NCBI GenBank assembly: GCA_947460565.1
Contig: CANHJJ010000104.1
Location: 1 to 6,568 of the forward strand
Direction: 5' to 3'
DNA length: 6,568 nt
Source of the DNA: Bacteroidota bacterium
GTDB lineage: Bacteria > Bacteroidota > Bacteroidia > UKL13-3
The first letter of the stretch is position 1. The number at the start of each line of letters is the position of its first letter. Shown in pieces: positions 4,960-6,568 of this stretch. The position numbers and the translations under genes are program-made. The notes under the pieces are model-generated. The model saw only the letters and a program-made list of their open reading frames with translations, had not been told where the DNA came from and searched no databases.

Positions 4960-6159
4960 ATGAAAACAATAGGCATTATCCGCGAAGGAAAAAAACCATC
5001 TGACTTAAGAACTCCACTCACACCAAGACATTGTGTTGAATTAATGAATATTATCCCAGATATAAAAATTTTGGTGCAAAGCTCTCCTTTCAGGTGCTTT
5101 AGTGATGATGAATACAAAAACGTGGGTATTGAGGTGGTTGAAGACATGACATCATGCGATATTTTATTGGGCGTAAAAGAAGTGCCAGTTTCTGAACTGA
5201 TAGCTGACAAAACCTATTTATTTTTCTCACACACCATCAAAAAACAAGCCCACAACAGAGCCTTGCTGCGCAGCATATTAGAAAAAAACATTCGCCTAAT
5301 CGACTACGAAACATTGGTATGGGATGCAGGCAATAGAATTATTGGATTTGGACGTTTTGCAGGCATTGTAGGTACGCACTATGCATTCAGCATGATGGGT
5401 CAAAAATATGGTTTATTTAATTTTAAAGCTGCCCACAATTGCCGCGACTATGCAGAAATGATTGAGCAATACATTGGCGTTAAGTTACCTTCGGTGAAAA
5501 TTGTTTTATGCGGAGATGGTAGGGTGGCTCATGGCTGTATTGAATTGATGAAAAAACTTAAAATTCACCGTGTATCTCAAGAAGAATTTTTAGACAATAC
5601 CTATGACGAGGCAGTGTATGTGCATCTGAGAAGCGAAGATTACTACGTGCACAAAGATGGACGAGAGTGGGATAAATCAGACTTTTATAAGCATCCAGAA
5701 GATTATGTAAGTTCTTTTAAACCTTATTTTCAAAAAGCAGATGTGATGCTGAATGCCATTTTTTGGAAAGAGGATATTCCATTTTTTTTCACCCATGAGG
5801 ACATGAAACGCATGGATTTTAACCTCAAAATTATTTCTGACATTACTTGTGATGTGCCAGGCCCAATACCTTCTACCATAAGAAGTACAACTATAAACGA
5901 CCCTTACTATGGGTATAATCCATTTACAGAGCAAGAAACCAAGCCTTTCCAAGCCAATACCATCGATGTGCAAGCAGTTGGAAACCTACCATGCGAGTTA
6001 CCTATGGACGCTTCCATTGAATTTGGAGAACAGTTGATTCGTCATATATTGCCTCGTTTATTGCTTGAAGACAAGGAAGGTATTATTAAAAATGCCACCA
6101 TTGCCGAACAAGGAAAACTAAACGAAAGGTTTGCCTATTTGCAAGACTACGTTCAGTAA
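4960..6159 (+). CDS. Saccharopine dehydrogenase (L-lysine-forming)/lysine-ketoglutarate reductase family NAD(P)-dependent oxidoreductase
   Basis: The 399-residue protein has the two-domain AlaDh/PNT-type fold of yeast Lys1 and the LKR half of animal and plant AASS, at about their length. Matching features: REGKKPSDLRTPLTP at the N-terminus; GVKEVP with K73 and FSHTIKKQ with H91, at the positions of the catalytic Lys77 and His96 of Lys1; FGRFAGIVG (about 130-138); the Rossmann glycine motif G-D-G-R-V-A-H-G (185-192); SDITCDVPGPI with D294 and STTI-NDP; and LPCELPMDAS near the C-terminus. These enzymes interconvert lysine plus 2-oxoglutarate and saccharopine with NAD(P)H. Most Bacteroidota are expected to make lysine by the diaminopimelate route, so a catabolic role or a related substrate is possible; the nearest genes do not decide it. 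It starts 84 bases after dnaG, with A-rich sequence and no proper SD before the ATG. Alanine dehydrogenase is a likely automatic label but fits the motifs less well. Confidence 0.8.
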   Translation: MKTIGIIREGKKPSDLRTPLTPRHCVELMNIIPDIKILVQSSPFRCFSDDEYKNVGIEVVEDMTSCDILLGVKEVPVSELIADKTYLFFSHTIKKQAHNRALLRSILEKNIRLIDYETLVWDAGNRIIGFGRFAGIVGTHYAFSMMGQKYGLFNFKAAHNCRDYAEMIEQYIGVKLPSVKIVLCGDGRVAHGCIELMKKLKIHRVSQEEFLDNTYDEAVYVHLRSEDYYVHKDGREWDKSDFYKHPEDYVSSFKPYFQKADVMLNAIFWKEDIPFFFTHEDMKRMDFNLKIISDITCDVPGPIPSTIRSTTINDPYYGYNPFTEQETKPFQANTIDVQAVGNLPCELPMDASIEFGEQLIRHILPRLLLEDKEGIIKNATIAEQGKLNERFAYLQDYVQ

Positions 6160-6245
6160 TTAAATTATTATTGTTGTTTTAGATTTTTCTAACTAAACCG
6201 CAACACCCTTATTTTACTAGGATTTTAATGCCAATTTACTTCATT

Positions 6246-6277
6246 TTTGCTGATACAAAAGCAAATACGTATGTTTG
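6246..6277 (+). promoter_or_regulatory. Perfect Bacteroidota promoter for the WD40 gene
   Basis: TTTG (6246-6249), a 20-base spacer and TATGTTTG (6270-6277) match the Bacteroidota consensus TTTG-N19-21-TAnnTTTG at every defined base. The -7 box ends only 4 bases before the ATG at 6282, so transcription should begin at or very near the start codon. Confidence 0.75.
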
Positions 6278-6281
6278 AAAC

Positions 6282-6568
6282 ATGAAGAAATTGATATTAC
6301 CCGCGCTCATACTTCTTGGTTCTCTGTCAATTAATGCGCAAACAAAATATACCGAACACATTAAATTACTAGCAGGCCATAGTAGTGATGTAGGTGCAGT
6401 GAGTTTTTCTCCAAAATATATGTATTTGGCATCTGCAGGTGCTGATAACATGGTAAATATTTACAAAGCTGATAGTCCCTTTACCAAAATAACGTCCTTC
6501 AAATCGCATAGTACTCCCATTAATGTTATACGATTCAATCGTTTTGGAAATATGATGCTTACTGCATC
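6282..6568 (+). CDS. Exported WD40-repeat protein, N-terminal part (3' end outside window)
   Basis: The first 95 codons are present. Residues 1-19 form a signal peptide (basic MKK, hydrophobic LILPALILLGSL, cleavage after I-N-A before Q20), so the protein is exported. Two WD40-like blades follow. The first runs LLAGHSSDVGAVSFSP (G32-H33) to ASAGADNMVNIY (D55, with I-Y in place of W-D); the second starts FKSHSTPINVIRF and breaks off at LTA. WD40 propellers act as protein-binding scaffolds; in Bacteroidota, secreted versions occur alone or fused to other domains, and the missing C-terminus would decide which. An upstream ATG at 6271 runs into a stop after four codons. A perfect promoter lies immediately before the gene and there is no ribosome site. 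There is no visible link to the dehydrogenase upstream. Confidence 0.85.
   Translation, partial: MKKLILPALILLGSLSINAQTKYTEHIKLLAGHSSDVGAVSFSPKYMYLASAGADNMVNIYKADSPFTKITSFKSHSTPINVIRFNRFGNMMLTA

Noticed and set aside
272..5973. Minus-strand open frames opposite the real genes (272-484, 673-855, 4002-4214, 4938-5210, 5677-5973)
   Set aside because: All lie opposite well-supported + strand genes, have no ribosome site or promoter, and give low-complexity hydrophobic or serine-rich products.
6170..6195. Possible terminator after the dehydrogenase (TTAGA/TCTAA)
   Set aside because: Five weak base pairs with no clear T-run after the stem.
6236..6451. Minus-strand 71-residue frame over the WD40 gene start
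   Set aside because: It lies antisense to a signal peptide, WD40 blade and perfect promoter, and has no independent support.
1..6568. CRISPR array, rRNA, riboswitch or IS terminal repeats
   Set aside because: I saw no regularly spaced repeats, rRNA-like sequence, known riboswitch core or transposase frame in the window.

Overview
The window looks like a chromosomal segment from a member of the Bacteroidota with a mobile element next to a tRNA gene. Four things point to that phylum: a DnaG of the Bacteroidota type, a perfect TTTG-N20-TAnnTTTG promoter (the Bacteroidota sigma consensus), no Shine-Dalgarno sequence before the chromosomal genes, and a secreted WD40 protein whose signal peptide ends in N-A-Q. 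The genus cannot be fixed from this sequence.

Left part (1-2740): a compact, AT-rich accessory cassette, all on the + strand. Lines counted by eye give about 32-33% GC (901-960, 1381-1440), against about 42% in the chromosomal genes (3841-3900, 4981-5040). In order it holds the C-terminal end of a helix-turn-helix excisionase/AlpA-like protein, a 140-residue orphan protein joined to it by a TAATG stop/start overlap, an intrinsic terminator, a replication-initiator-like protein with a C-terminal four-cysteine zinc site, a small-terminase-like protein, and a 78-residue orphan protein. The last three genes overlap. The cassette ends in a gene-free stretch with a large imperfect hairpin, a tandem 12-mer and an inverted repeat. 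It then abuts the 3' end of tRNA-Arg(TCT), which is on the - strand with its own terminator.

Excisionase-like, Rep-like and lone TerS-like genes beside a tRNA 3' end resemble a phage satellite (PICI-type island). The integrase and the left boundary would lie outside the window, so this is an inference and not a demonstration.

Right part (2741-6568): ordinary chromosome. It holds tRNA-Arg, divergent dnaG (replicative primase), a 399-residue homologue of lysine-forming saccharopine dehydrogenase (lysine-ketoglutarate reductase family), and the first 95 codons of an exported WD40 protein. The promoter of that last gene lies so close to the ATG that its mRNA may be leaderless.
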